From NCBI RefSeq assembly GCF_018613535.1, contig NZ_JAGGQB010000013.1, positions 1 to 64,000 of the forward strand: a stretch of 64,000 nt of DNA, in the 5' to 3' direction. The position numbers were made by a program, and so were the translations under genes. The notes under the pieces are model-generated. The model made no database searches, had not been told where the DNA came from, and saw nothing but the letters and a program-made list of their open reading frames with translations. How positions within the stretch are numbered: position 1 is the first letter of the stretch; every line of letters begins with the position of its first letter. Of this stretch, positions 1 to 8,776 are shown one piece after another. Source of the DNA: Bacillus sp. ISL-51. GTDB lineage: Bacteria > Bacillota > Bacilli > Bacillales > Bacillaceae.

Positions 1-1611
1 CCCGCCAGCCTTGACGATCCCGCAAATCCCTATGATTGTTTCTATGTTCCGTTCCGCCATGATCGCTACATAGTCATCACGACCGATGCCCATCTGACGC
101 AACTGAACAGCAAGTTCATTTGCCTTTGCATTTAGTTCCTGGTAAGTAATTTCCTTCCCTTCGGCGCATACAGCAACTTTATCAGGTGTTTGTGACACCT
201 GATCTTCAAAGCGTGTCACAATATTCTTCTCTAAGAAATTAGATAGAGCTGTATTGTTAAATTTATTAAGGATTTTTTCCTTTTCCATTGAATTAGTTAA
301 ATTTATATTGTGAATCTTTTGCTCCGGTGATAACACCAATTCCTCGAATAATGTTATAAAACTATGCACCAATTGTTCAGCTGAGGATGAACTATAAATA
401 TATTTATTGTAAGTTAGATATAGATTAATCTTTGAGCCTGTTTCCTCGACCAGTAGGTTGTAGTCGTATTTTCCCAAGCCTAAATTTAATTTAATTTCAT
501 TAAATTCTGTATCACTAGTGGGTTTCTTTGCACGAGTATAATTAAAAAGGAAACGACATATATCGTATTTATCTAGATTGTGGTTCAAATTAAGCTCCAA
601 AATCAGTCGCTCTAACGGAATTTTGCTATGTGCTTCTGCCTCCGTGTAAGTATTTTTTACTTTTTCCACTACTTCAATAAACATAGAATTGCTAGTTAAT
701 GAATCTTTTAATAGTGCAACATTAGCTATCGGTCCTACTGTCTCTTCTAAATCATTCATTCTTTTGGAAATGTAGGTTCCAAAGGTTACTTCGCTTTCTT
801 TTAAATAAGTACTAAGAAATATTTGCAAAACTGCCATAAAAAAATCTCTTGGATCATAACCATATTGTAAACAAGTTTTATCCAAAAGGTTTACCAATTC
901 TTTCCTCAGGGATATAGTATATTCTCCAGCTGCATATTTGCCATTTTGCCTTCTAATGAAATCAGTAGGAAGGTTTAAAGGTTGCAAATCACTTTGTAAT
1001 TTTCTCTTCCAATACAATATTTCCCCTTCTAGTACTTCATCAGGTAATTCATTTTGCCACTCAGAGAAATCTGCGTATTGTAAAGGTAGTTCTGTATATT
1101 GAAAATTACTAGTGTTTTCATGCCCCTTATAAAAGTTAATAATGTCGTTACGAAGAGTCCCCTTAGATACCTCGTCACAATGGGAATTATGGATAGTAAA
1201 TAAAAAGTAAGAACAAGATTCACTTAGCTTCAAATAAAACCCTTGACATAGTAAACGCTCCGACAACTTATCTGCAAAAGCCTTATTATTTATTTCTTTC
1301 AGAAAATCAATTGCCTCTTCAGAAGTTTTATGATTATTTGACCAATCTTCATGTCTTATAGTAAAATCCACTTCATCCTCAACAGACTGCATAACTTCTC
1401 CGTCTTTTTTCAAAAGCTTAGTTCGTAATACCTCATGTTTCTGAATTAAACTATTTATTGTTTTATTTAAGATCGAAACACTTAATTCCCCTTCTATTCG
1501 AAAAATTAAAGGAATATTATAGTAGGAAGGGCCCCCTGTATAGAGGTCCCCTCTTTCCTTTTCATCATCAAGCCATACTTTCTTTTGAAAAGAGGATCCT
1601 CTAAATAGCAT
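1..1611 (-). CDS. NRPS, condensation domain and start of adenylation domain (C-terminus outside window)
   Basis: Open to the window edge: 537 codons are visible with no stop. The ATG at 1611 has a strong GAAGGAG site and lies 4 bases after the stop of the PKS gene, so the two are probably translationally coupled. Residues about 1-430 form a condensation domain. Its HHxxxDG site reads HNSHCDE, so the second, catalytic His is Asn, and this domain may be inactive or structural. From about residue 440 an adenylation domain begins (TYQELN core, then an ERNIETI stretch); it is cut before its substrate-binding residues, so the amino acid cannot be predicted. It should act after the PKS protein, whose own C-terminus is also a condensation domain. 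The last ~200 bases are clearly more GC-rich than the rest of the gene. Confidence 0.9.
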   Translation of the reverse strand, partial: MLFRGSSFQKKVWLDDEKERGDLYTGGPSYYNIPLIFRIEGELSVSILNKTINSLIQKHEVLRTKLLKKDGEVMQSVEDEVDFTIRHEDWSNNHKTSEEAIDFLKEINNKAFADKLSERLLCQGFYLKLSESCSYFLFTIHNSHCDEVSKGTLRNDIINFYKGHENTSNFQYTELPLQYADFSEWQNELPDEVLEGEILYWKRKLQSDLQPLNLPTDFIRRQNGKYAAGEYTISLRKELVNLLDKTCLQYGYDPRDFFMAVLQIFLSTYLKESEVTFGTYISKRMNDLEETVGPIANVALLKDSLTSNSMFIEVVEKVKNTYTEAEAHSKIPLERLILELNLNHNLDKYDICRFLFNYTRAKKPTSDTEFNEIKLNLGLGKYDYNLLVEETGSKINLYLTYNKYIYSSSSAEQLVHSFITLFEELVLSPEQKIHNINLTNSMEKEKILNKFNNTALSNFLEKNIVTRFEDQVSQTPDKVAVCAEGKEITYQELNAKANELAVQLRQMGIGRDDYVAIMAERNIETIIGICGIVKAGG

Positions 1612-1615
1612 AAAA

Positions 1616-4600
1616 TCAGCTCCTTCTTCGTTTAACAATTTTCATTTCTTGTTTTGGAACCTCTGTAACTTGCAATTCACCAACAGTCATTTTTTGATTT
1701 TCACCAAATTCTTTTAATATATTATTTAATCTATTTACCATTCGATGCATTGTCTCACTTTTAAACAAACTATTGCTATACTCCAATTCCAAAACAATAT
1801 GCTCACTTTTTTCAATAAAATTAAATACCAAATCGTATTTACTTTCTAATGAGTCATATGGAATTTCCTCAATCCGTGCTTTATCCACTACAACACCATC
1901 ACTATTTGGATCATTCACATATTGAACCAAGACGTCAAATATTGGTGATCTACTACTGTCACGTACAACAGCCTCATTTTCAAGCATTAGAATAAATGGG
2001 TAATCTTGATGTTCAAGTGCCCCTAATGTTACTTGCTGAACCTTTTTGAAGAGCTGTGTAAATGTGTCGTTATCATCAATATTTATGCGTAAAGGTACTA
2101 CATTAACAAAATAGCCTATTTGGTTTTGGAGTTGTGGATGCTCCCTTCCAGCTATGTTGGTACCCACGATAATATCCTGTTGTCCAGAGTACATATACAA
2201 TAGAGAATAAACACTTGTAAGCAAGGACATAAACATAGTACCTTGGTTGAGTTCAGAAATATATTTTAGTTTATCCATTTGTTTCTGACCTAGTTTGCTA
2301 ATTAACTTATTACCAAGTTGCCCTTTTATCAATGGACGCTCAAAATCAGTTTTGATATTCAGAGACGGTAGAGGCGCTGTCAATACATTATCCCAATATT
2401 GTTTCAATGTTGAATCACTCTCTACCTTTTTACGTTGCCACTCCGAGTAATCTGTGTATTTAATAGTTAGAGGTTGCCAGTCTGGTTTTAAACCTAGACT
2501 TAATGCTCGATAACATTCTTTCAAATCGTTTATGATCACATCCATTGACCACCAATCCGAAATCATATGATTAATAACGAAAACAAGTAAATGTGAGTTA
2601 TTATCTTTCTTGGCAACCGTGATACGAACTAATGGGCCTTGTTCAAGAGAAATCTGTTGAGCAACCTCTGATTTAACAATTTTCATTACTGCTTCATCTG
2701 TATCTTTTTCACTGCTTAGATCGAGGTAACGATAAAGATTTGCTACATTCATGTTTTCTTTAATCGTTTGTTTCGGAACTCCATCTTTAACCACTATTTG
2801 TGTCTTCATAATGGAATGTCTGTTAATTAAGGCTTCTAATGATTGATAAAATAAGGCAATATCAAAGTTATATAACATGCATGCCCAAGTAATATTTAAA
2901 GCACTAGAACCTTCATATACCTGTGTTGACAACCATAAATCCAATTGTTTATAAGATAGATCATACAACTCCTGCGATGGCAATGCTGGAATAATTTGAT
3001 TAATTGCTGAAGCTTCCTCTGATAACTGCGTACTTAAATACTCTGCTAGTTTACTAAGAGTAGGGAATGTCAAAATATCCGTAAGAGTAATAAGAACTTC
3101 TGACAAATCATATATCTTAGACACTAATAAAGTTGCTTTAAATGAGTCCCCTCCTAGTTCAAAAAAGTTATCTGTTAAACTCACTGCACTTGTTCCTATG
3201 ACTTCTTCAACTGCTTGTAGAACAATTTTTTCAGAGTTGTTTTTGTAATGTTTGCATTCAGTTTTTTCAACTTCAACACAATAACTCCCAATCTCACTAG
3301 TAGTAGCGTCTTTCTCTAAGATTGATTCCTTAATGAACTTGCTACTAGGCTGAAACCAACATCTATTTCGTTTAAAAGGATACGTAGGAAGAGATATCAC
3401 ATGATTAGAATTATCTCTGTAAAGCTTTTGCCATTCAATATTTCTCCCCATGACATATAAAGAACAAATTTCATATAAGTTCAATTTATTAATAGGCTCA
3501 CGGGCATCAAGGTTAGCAATTAGCTCACTGTTTTGAAGATTTTCTGGAATAGTTATTTGCTCATCTGAATTTCCATAAAAGATGCCATTTAACTGTTTAT
3601 CCTTCCAATTTTCTGAGAGTATGTACGTCAACTTAGTAATAAAATCATCTGAGCTACTTATTACAAATGCTAATCTCTCGTTATAATGCCCTCTTCCTAC
3701 ATTAGTTGTATAACTTAACTTTTCTATATCTATGTCATTATTTCTCTTCATAAATTGATGATATTTTGAGACTAATCTATATAAGGTGTCCTCATCTCTT
3801 GCTGAAATAGTCACAATATATTCTTGTTTGATTGGTGTACTTATCTTCTCAATAGGATTGTGTTCTTCTAATACAACATGACAGTTGGTACCACTTAAAC
3901 CGAAGGAACTGATGCCGCATCTTCTAGGTATACCTTCTTCTATCTCCCAATCCCTTAGTGTATCGTTTAAATATAATGCCGATTCTTCCAAATCCATTAA
4001 GCGGTTTGGTCTACTGAAATTTATTAAAGGTACAATTTTTTTATGCTTTAACGAGAGAGCTGCTTTAATAATACTTGCAATACCGGAAGCTTGATACGTA
4101 TGTCCCAAGTTAGTTTTTACGGAACTTAGAGCACAAAATTGACTTTTTTCTGTATATAAACCAAAAGCTTTCTTTAACGCTTCATATTCAATTAAATCTC
4201 CTAATTTAGTTCCTGTACCATGTGCTTCTATATATGTAATAGTTGAAGGATCAATCTTAGCATCTTTCCATGCCTTCACAAGCACTTCAGTTTGTGTATC
4301 AGCCCGTGGAGCCATGACACCCATTCCTGTGCCGTCTTGATTTATTGCACTACCTTTTATAACCCCATGAATATGATCTCCATCTTCTAGCGCTTGCTTT
4401 AATGGCTTTATTAATACAGCACAAACTGCTTCTCCTTCTACAATCCCATCCGCAGTATCGTCAAATGCGCAAATTTTAAAGTCCTGAGAGGTAACCCCTA
4501 CTTCGCTTTCAGGTACGTAAGTAGGTACTAATTTAATTTTTGCACTACTAACTATAGCCGTTTCACACTCACCATTACGTATACTCTTTATGGCCGTATT

Positions 4601-7396
4601 TAAAGCAACTAGGGAAGACGAACAAGCGGTATCTACAACTAGACTTGGTCCTTTTAAGTCATACATATAAGACATGCGTCCTGCCATCATTGAAACTAAA
4701 TTACCAGCTAAAGCCAATTTGGTTAATGACGGATTAGAATCACTGATAAATCTTCTATAACTGTACGTATAGTCTTCAGCATATCCTACAAAAACTCCCG
4801 TATTACTACCCGACAACCTATGTCCGCCATAACCGGCTTCTTCAATTGCTTCATGGACAATTTCAAGAAGATTTCGCTGTACCGGATCCATCAGAGTTGC
4901 CTCTTCTAAAGATAGGTTGAAAAACTCATAATCAAACTTATCAATTTCTGAGAGATAACCTGCTTTTTCGTACTGTACATTCTCTATGTCCATTCCAATT
5001 TGACTTACATATTGAGCAAGGTCAGCTTTACGCTGTTCAGGGATTTCACTAACACAATCCCTTTGAGAGCTAATATTTTCCCAGTATTGTTCCAAATCAT
5101 CAGATAAAGGAAATTTTCCCGCCATACCAATAATAGCAATATCATCATCAAGATCATTTTGTTCATGCACCTTCGTGATATCTTGTTGACTTGCTTGTTC
5201 TTGTGATATTATTCCATCAATATGTTGAGCTAATTTGAACAGGGTTGGATATGAAAATATATCAGCAGGTGATAGCTCAATACGAAAACTTTCATTAATC
5301 TTTGAAAACATGTCGATAACTAATATTGAGTCACCACCGAATTCATAAAAGTTTTCATGAATATCTAGTTCTTCAACTTCTAATGTACTCCTAATAATCA
5401 CCCCAAGCCTTTTCTCTGTAGGTGTATAAGAGTGACCTGTGCGCCCTTTCAACTTAATTTCTGCCTGTTTTTCTGTAAAAATTTCTGGTTGTTCTACCCT
5501 TTTAAATTCTTTTGGACTTTCAGGAATATCAACCCAGTATGACTGGCTTTGAAAAACTGTAGAAGGTAGTCTTACTCTTTTTCTTTTTCCCGAAACATAT
5601 AACTCATCCCACGGAACTTTTAAGCTGTTTATGTAAGCTTCGGCAACGATTTGCAACTCCCTCTCTGTATTCTCAGCGTTTAAATCTAGATTATTTAACA
5701 CCTTTACATCACTATAAGAATTTGCATTTTCCTCATTACCAACCACATTATGATAAATATTTGGATTGTTTATTTCCCCTAAATCTATTTCCATAACTTC
5801 AGTTAACAACTTCTCAAGCTGGTCATAGTTTGAGAATATTATAGCTAGTCTTTGCTTATAATGATTTCTTCCTACGCTTGCGGTAAAGCATACATCCTTC
5901 GGATTATACTTTTTAATTTGATTAAATTTATGAATATAACGCTTAACTGATCCCTTTAAAACCTCTTCAGTTTCTCCGGACAAAGTTAAAATATAATTTT
6001 CTGTGGACTGAGAATTTAATGGCTCCACATCTAATTCTGGCTCCTCCAAAATAATATGACAATTAGTTCCACTAAACCCAAAGGAACTGATTCCACAGAT
6101 TCTCTTGTTTGTCCTAGGTTCCCACTTTCTGATACATGTATTTACATACACTGGAGACTCTGAAAATTCAATAGATTTATTGGGCATTTTGTAATTAATA
6201 GTTGGAGGTAGAACTTTCTCATTTAAGGCATATAAACACTTAATCAATGAAGCTAACCCAGAAGCATCGTATAAATGTCCAATGTTGTTTTTCACTGAAC
6301 TAATCGCGCATAATTGCTTTTTGGTGGTATATTTTGAAAATGCCTTATTAATTCCGTCTATTTCAATAGGATCCCCCAAAATAGTTCCTGTACCATGTGC
6401 TTCAATATATGATATATCTTCAGCTGAAACACCGGCATCTTTCCATGCACGCTCTATCACATCAGCCTGTGAATCAGCATTAGGTGCAGTAATACCAATT
6501 GAATTACCATCCTGGTTAATGGCTGTGCCTTTAATCACTGCATATACATGGTCTCCATCAGCTTTAGCTTTATGAAGAGGCTTCAAGAAAATAGAGATTG
6601 CTCCCTCTCCTAAACCTGTGCCAGCTGCATCATTATCAAAAGCCTTCGTACTTCCATCTTTCGTTTCAAATCCTACCTTTCTTCCATCTTCTACAGGGAG
6701 GACGTGGAGTCTTACGCTACCAACAAGAGCTGCATCACACTCACCATTTCTAATAGCTTGACAAGCAAGGTGTACCGATACTAATGATGACGAACAAGAA
6801 GTGTCCGTAACTACGCTTGGTCCTTTTAAATCTAGCAAGTAAGATACTCTACTTGGAATAATAGATTGAAGGTTTCCTGTGAGACCAGTCTCATAGAGAT
6901 TCGGATCTACATTTGTTAAAATATCAAAGTATTTTGATCCTCCCAGATCGCTAATCCCAGAATATACACCAATCCTTTGGCCACTTAGCTCCTGCATACT
7001 ATACCCAGCATCTTCAATGGCCGCAGAAGTTTGCTGTAAGAAAAGTCTTTGCTTAGGATCCATCATTTTCGCTTCTTTTGGTGAAAGATTAAACTTTTTA
7101 GGATCGAACGCCTCTATGTTATCTAAGTAAGCTGCCTGAGTGTAGTTGATCTTATCGGTTTCTATCCCCATGAATTTTAAGTATTTGTCAGCTTTTTTTT
7201 TTCGTTTCTCTGGGAGCTCTCTTACGCACTCCACACCATTTAATATATTCTGCCAATATTCATCCGCATGGTCAGCCAAAGGCATTTCAGCAGATATACC
7301 AATGATAGCAATATCTTTAGAATCTAGTTCGTGCAATTCTATATCTATTTCATCATTATTTTTTATCTCTGAAAGATTAAAGAATTTTATACTCAA
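1616..7396 (-). CDS. Trans-AT type polyketide synthase, KS-ACP-KS-ACP-C
   Basis: About 1,926 residues. KS1 (about 30-460) has the active Cys in DTSCSSS and His in EAHGTGT and NIGHL. ACP1 has its Ser in GGDSI (about 694). KS2 (about 757-1190) has DTACSSS, EAHGTGT and NLGHT. ACP2 has GGDSF (about 1420). A condensation domain follows (about 1480-1900) whose site reads NHMISDW: the catalytic second His and the Asp are kept, the first His is Asn and the Gly is Trp. No AT, KR, DH, ER or methyltransferase is present, so malonate must be loaded in trans, presumably by the adjacent transferase, and both beta-keto groups should stay unreduced. Start: an ATG at 7411 has no ribosome site, whereas GGAGG at 7409-7405 sits 8 bases before a TTG at 7396; I prefer the TTG. 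Confidence 0.92.
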   Translation of the reverse strand: MSIKFFNLSEIKNNDEIDIELHELDSKDIAIIGISAEMPLADHADEYWQNILNGVECVRELPEKRKKKADKYLKFMGIETDKINYTQAAYLDNIEAFDPKKFNLSPKEAKMMDPKQRLFLQQTSAAIEDAGYSMQELSGQRIGVYSGISDLGGSKYFDILTNVDPNLYETGLTGNLQSIIPSRVSYLLDLKGPSVVTDTSCSSSLVSVHLACQAIRNGECDAALVGSVRLHVLPVEDGRKVGFETKDGSTKAFDNDAAGTGLGEGAISIFLKPLHKAKADGDHVYAVIKGTAINQDGNSIGITAPNADSQADVIERAWKDAGVSAEDISYIEAHGTGTILGDPIEIDGINKAFSKYTTKKQLCAISSVKNNIGHLYDASGLASLIKCLYALNEKVLPPTINYKMPNKSIEFSESPVYVNTCIRKWEPRTNKRICGISSFGFSGTNCHIILEEPELDVEPLNSQSTENYILTLSGETEEVLKGSVKRYIHKFNQIKKYNPKDVCFTASVGRNHYKQRLAIIFSNYDQLEKLLTEVMEIDLGEINNPNIYHNVVGNEENANSYSDVKVLNNLDLNAENTERELQIVAEAYINSLKVPWDELYVSGKRKRVRLPSTVFQSQSYWVDIPESPKEFKRVEQPEIFTEKQAEIKLKGRTGHSYTPTEKRLGVIIRSTLEVEELDIHENFYEFGGDSILVIDMFSKINESFRIELSPADIFSYPTLFKLAQHIDGIISQEQASQQDITKVHEQNDLDDDIAIIGMAGKFPLSDDLEQYWENISSQRDCVSEIPEQRKADLAQYVSQIGMDIENVQYEKAGYLSEIDKFDYEFFNLSLEEATLMDPVQRNLLEIVHEAIEEAGYGGHRLSGSNTGVFVGYAEDYTYSYRRFISDSNPSLTKLALAGNLVSMMAGRMSYMYDLKGPSLVVDTACSSSLVALNTAIKSIRNGECETAIVSSAKIKLVPTYVPESEVGVTSQDFKICAFDDTADGIVEGEAVCAVLIKPLKQALEDGDHIHGVIKGSAINQDGTGMGVMAPRADTQTEVLVKAWKDAKIDPSTITYIEAHGTGTKLGDLIEYEALKKAFGLYTEKSQFCALSSVKTNLGHTYQASGIASIIKAALSLKHKKIVPLINFSRPNRLMDLEESALYLNDTLRDWEIEEGIPRRCGISSFGLSGTNCHVVLEEHNPIEKISTPIKQEYIVTISARDEDTLYRLVSKYHQFMKRNNDIDIEKLSYTTNVGRGHYNERLAFVISSSDDFITKLTYILSENWKDKQLNGIFYGNSDEQITIPENLQNSELIANLDAREPINKLNLYEICSLYVMGRNIEWQKLYRDNSNHVISLPTYPFKRNRCWFQPSSKFIKESILEKDATTSEIGSYCVEVEKTECKHYKNNSEKIVLQAVEEVIGTSAVSLTDNFFELGGDSFKATLLVSKIYDLSEVLITLTDILTFPTLSKLAEYLSTQLSEEASAINQIIPALPSQELYDLSYKQLDLWLSTQVYEGSSALNITWACMLYNFDIALFYQSLEALINRHSIMKTQIVVKDGVPKQTIKENMNVANLYRYLDLSSEKDTDEAVMKIVKSEVAQQISLEQGPLVRITVAKKDNNSHLLVFVINHMISDWWSMDVIINDLKECYRALSLGLKPDWQPLTIKYTDYSEWQRKKVESDSTLKQYWDNVLTAPLPSLNIKTDFERPLIKGQLGNKLISKLGQKQMDKLKYISELNQGTMFMSLLTSVYSLLYMYSGQQDIIVGTNIAGREHPQLQNQIGYFVNVVPLRINIDDNDTFTQLFKKVQQVTLGALEHQDYPFILMLENEAVVRDSSRSPIFDVLVQYVNDPNSDGVVVDKARIEEIPYDSLESKYDLVFNFIEKSEHIVLELEYSNSLFKSETMHRMVNRLNNILKEFGENQKMTVGELQVTEVPKQEMKIVKRRRS

Positions 7397-7426
7397 TATG
7401 GAAACCTCCATTTAACGTTCTACATT

Positions 7427-8776
7427 TTATAAAACATAGCCTTTCTTCTTACTCAACTGTTCAATAATCATTTTGAAACGTATTTCTTGCTCTGTGTGTG
7501 ATAGTTTTTTTGTTTTAAATATCTGATATAATAGTTGCAGAGCTTCAGTAATTTCTTGATCATTTGGTTTTCGTTTTTCTCTTTCCAGTAAGGCTTGCAA
7601 TTTGCGAATTCTTTTATAGGACTCTACAACACCCGTTTTATAAGCAATTTGATCAAAGTTCTTATTAGGTGTCGATACAGCACTAGCTAGACATAGAGTT
7701 ACCACTGTATTACCTTCTACGTCATATGGTTCCAACCGTACCCGACTTTTATGATTTATTTCTATAGCTTGTTTAATGCATTCTTGCATAATAGTGATTA
7801 ATTTTTGCTCATTCTCAATTTGTAATGCTTCTTTACCTGTAAAATTTTCAATCAGGTTTGATATTTTAGGGATATCTTCTAAATGATCATAAGAGTAAGC
7901 TTTAATATTGCTCATACAACTTTTCACTAAATTTCTTAATACATAATTTGGACCAATTTCGATAATATACTTAACCTCGTTCTTATTCAGAAAATCTACA
8001 GTTTTTTTCCACATGACCGGGTTAACAAGGTGCTGAGATAGCCCTGTAATTTCATCACAATTTTTATATGGTTGTGATGTGAGATCTGATATTACTGGAT
8101 ATTTCATATCATGATAGTTATATTTTTTAAGCTCTTGCGTAAATTTCTCTACAGCGCTTTGCATTAAAGGGCTATGAAAAGGTGCACTAACTTTCAATTT
8201 TGTAAACTTAACCGATTTGTTATTATTTAGATCCTCTTTAATTTGAGCTAATACTTCTTGACTTCCTGAAATTACAATTTGATCATTAGAATTATAATTA
8301 GAGATACATGCAACATTTCCATTGACGGAATATTCAGCACATAAATTTTGTATTTCTGTAAGAGACAAACCTTTGATAGCGGCCATTCCTCCTGCAGATT
8401 TTTCGCCTACCTGTTGCATAATTTCTCCTCGTGCTCTTACCAATCGTATACCATCACTAAACTCAATAGCCCCTGAACATGCTAAAGCAGTAATTTCTCC
8501 TAAGCTATGTCCTGCCATGAAAGAAGGTTCTAAACCTTCTTTAGTCAGGACTTTAAATGCTGCATAAGATACAGTAAAAATAGCAGGCTGTGCATTGTGA
8601 GTTTGTTTAAGTTCATCAATACTTGATTCAAAACATAATTTCCTCATATCAATGCCAATTAAATCGCTAGCTTCCTCATAAATTTGGCGTACTATTGCAT
8701 GTCTTTCATAATGCTGTTTGCCCATTCGTGGATATTGTGACCCTTGACCAGGAAAGATAAATGCTATTTTTCCCAA
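7427..8776 (-). CDS. Free-standing malonyl-CoA:ACP transacylase (trans-AT)
   Basis: 449 residues. The N-terminal ~290 residues are a FabD-type acyltransferase with the GQGSQ motif near the start, the nucleophilic Ser in GHSLGE (about residue 92) and the downstream SAPFHS motif with the catalytic His. A ~150-residue C-terminal extension has no catalytic motif. From memory, this overall shape and the sequence style resemble ItuD/FenF/BmyD, the transferases that load the single KS module of iturin-type synthetases, more than a housekeeping FabD (about 315 residues). It starts with TTG at 8776, overlapping the end of the upstream NRPS gene by 13 bases, so it is coupled to it. The PKS next door lacks AT domains, so this protein is its likely malonate loader. 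The C-terminal extension could dock to the KS-ACP modules; that is inference. Confidence 0.93.
   Translation of the reverse strand: MGKIAFIFPGQGSQYPRMGKQHYERHAIVRQIYEEASDLIGIDMRKLCFESSIDELKQTHNAQPAIFTVSYAAFKVLTKEGLEPSFMAGHSLGEITALACSGAIEFSDGIRLVRARGEIMQQVGEKSAGGMAAIKGLSLTEIQNLCAEYSVNGNVACISNYNSNDQIVISGSQEVLAQIKEDLNNNKSVKFTKLKVSAPFHSPLMQSAVEKFTQELKKYNYHDMKYPVISDLTSQPYKNCDEITGLSQHLVNPVMWKKTVDFLNKNEVKYIIEIGPNYVLRNLVKSCMSNIKAYSYDHLEDIPKISNLIENFTGKEALQIENEQKLITIMQECIKQAIEINHKSRVRLEPYDVEGNTVVTLCLASAVSTPNKNFDQIAYKTGVVESYKRIRKLQALLEREKRKPNDQEITEALQLLYQIFKTKKLSHTEQEIRFKMIIEQLSKKKGYVL

Noticed and set aside
7397-7411. ATG at 7411 as start of the PKS
   Set aside because: No ribosome site precedes it; GGAGG overlaps it and fits the TTG at 7396 better.
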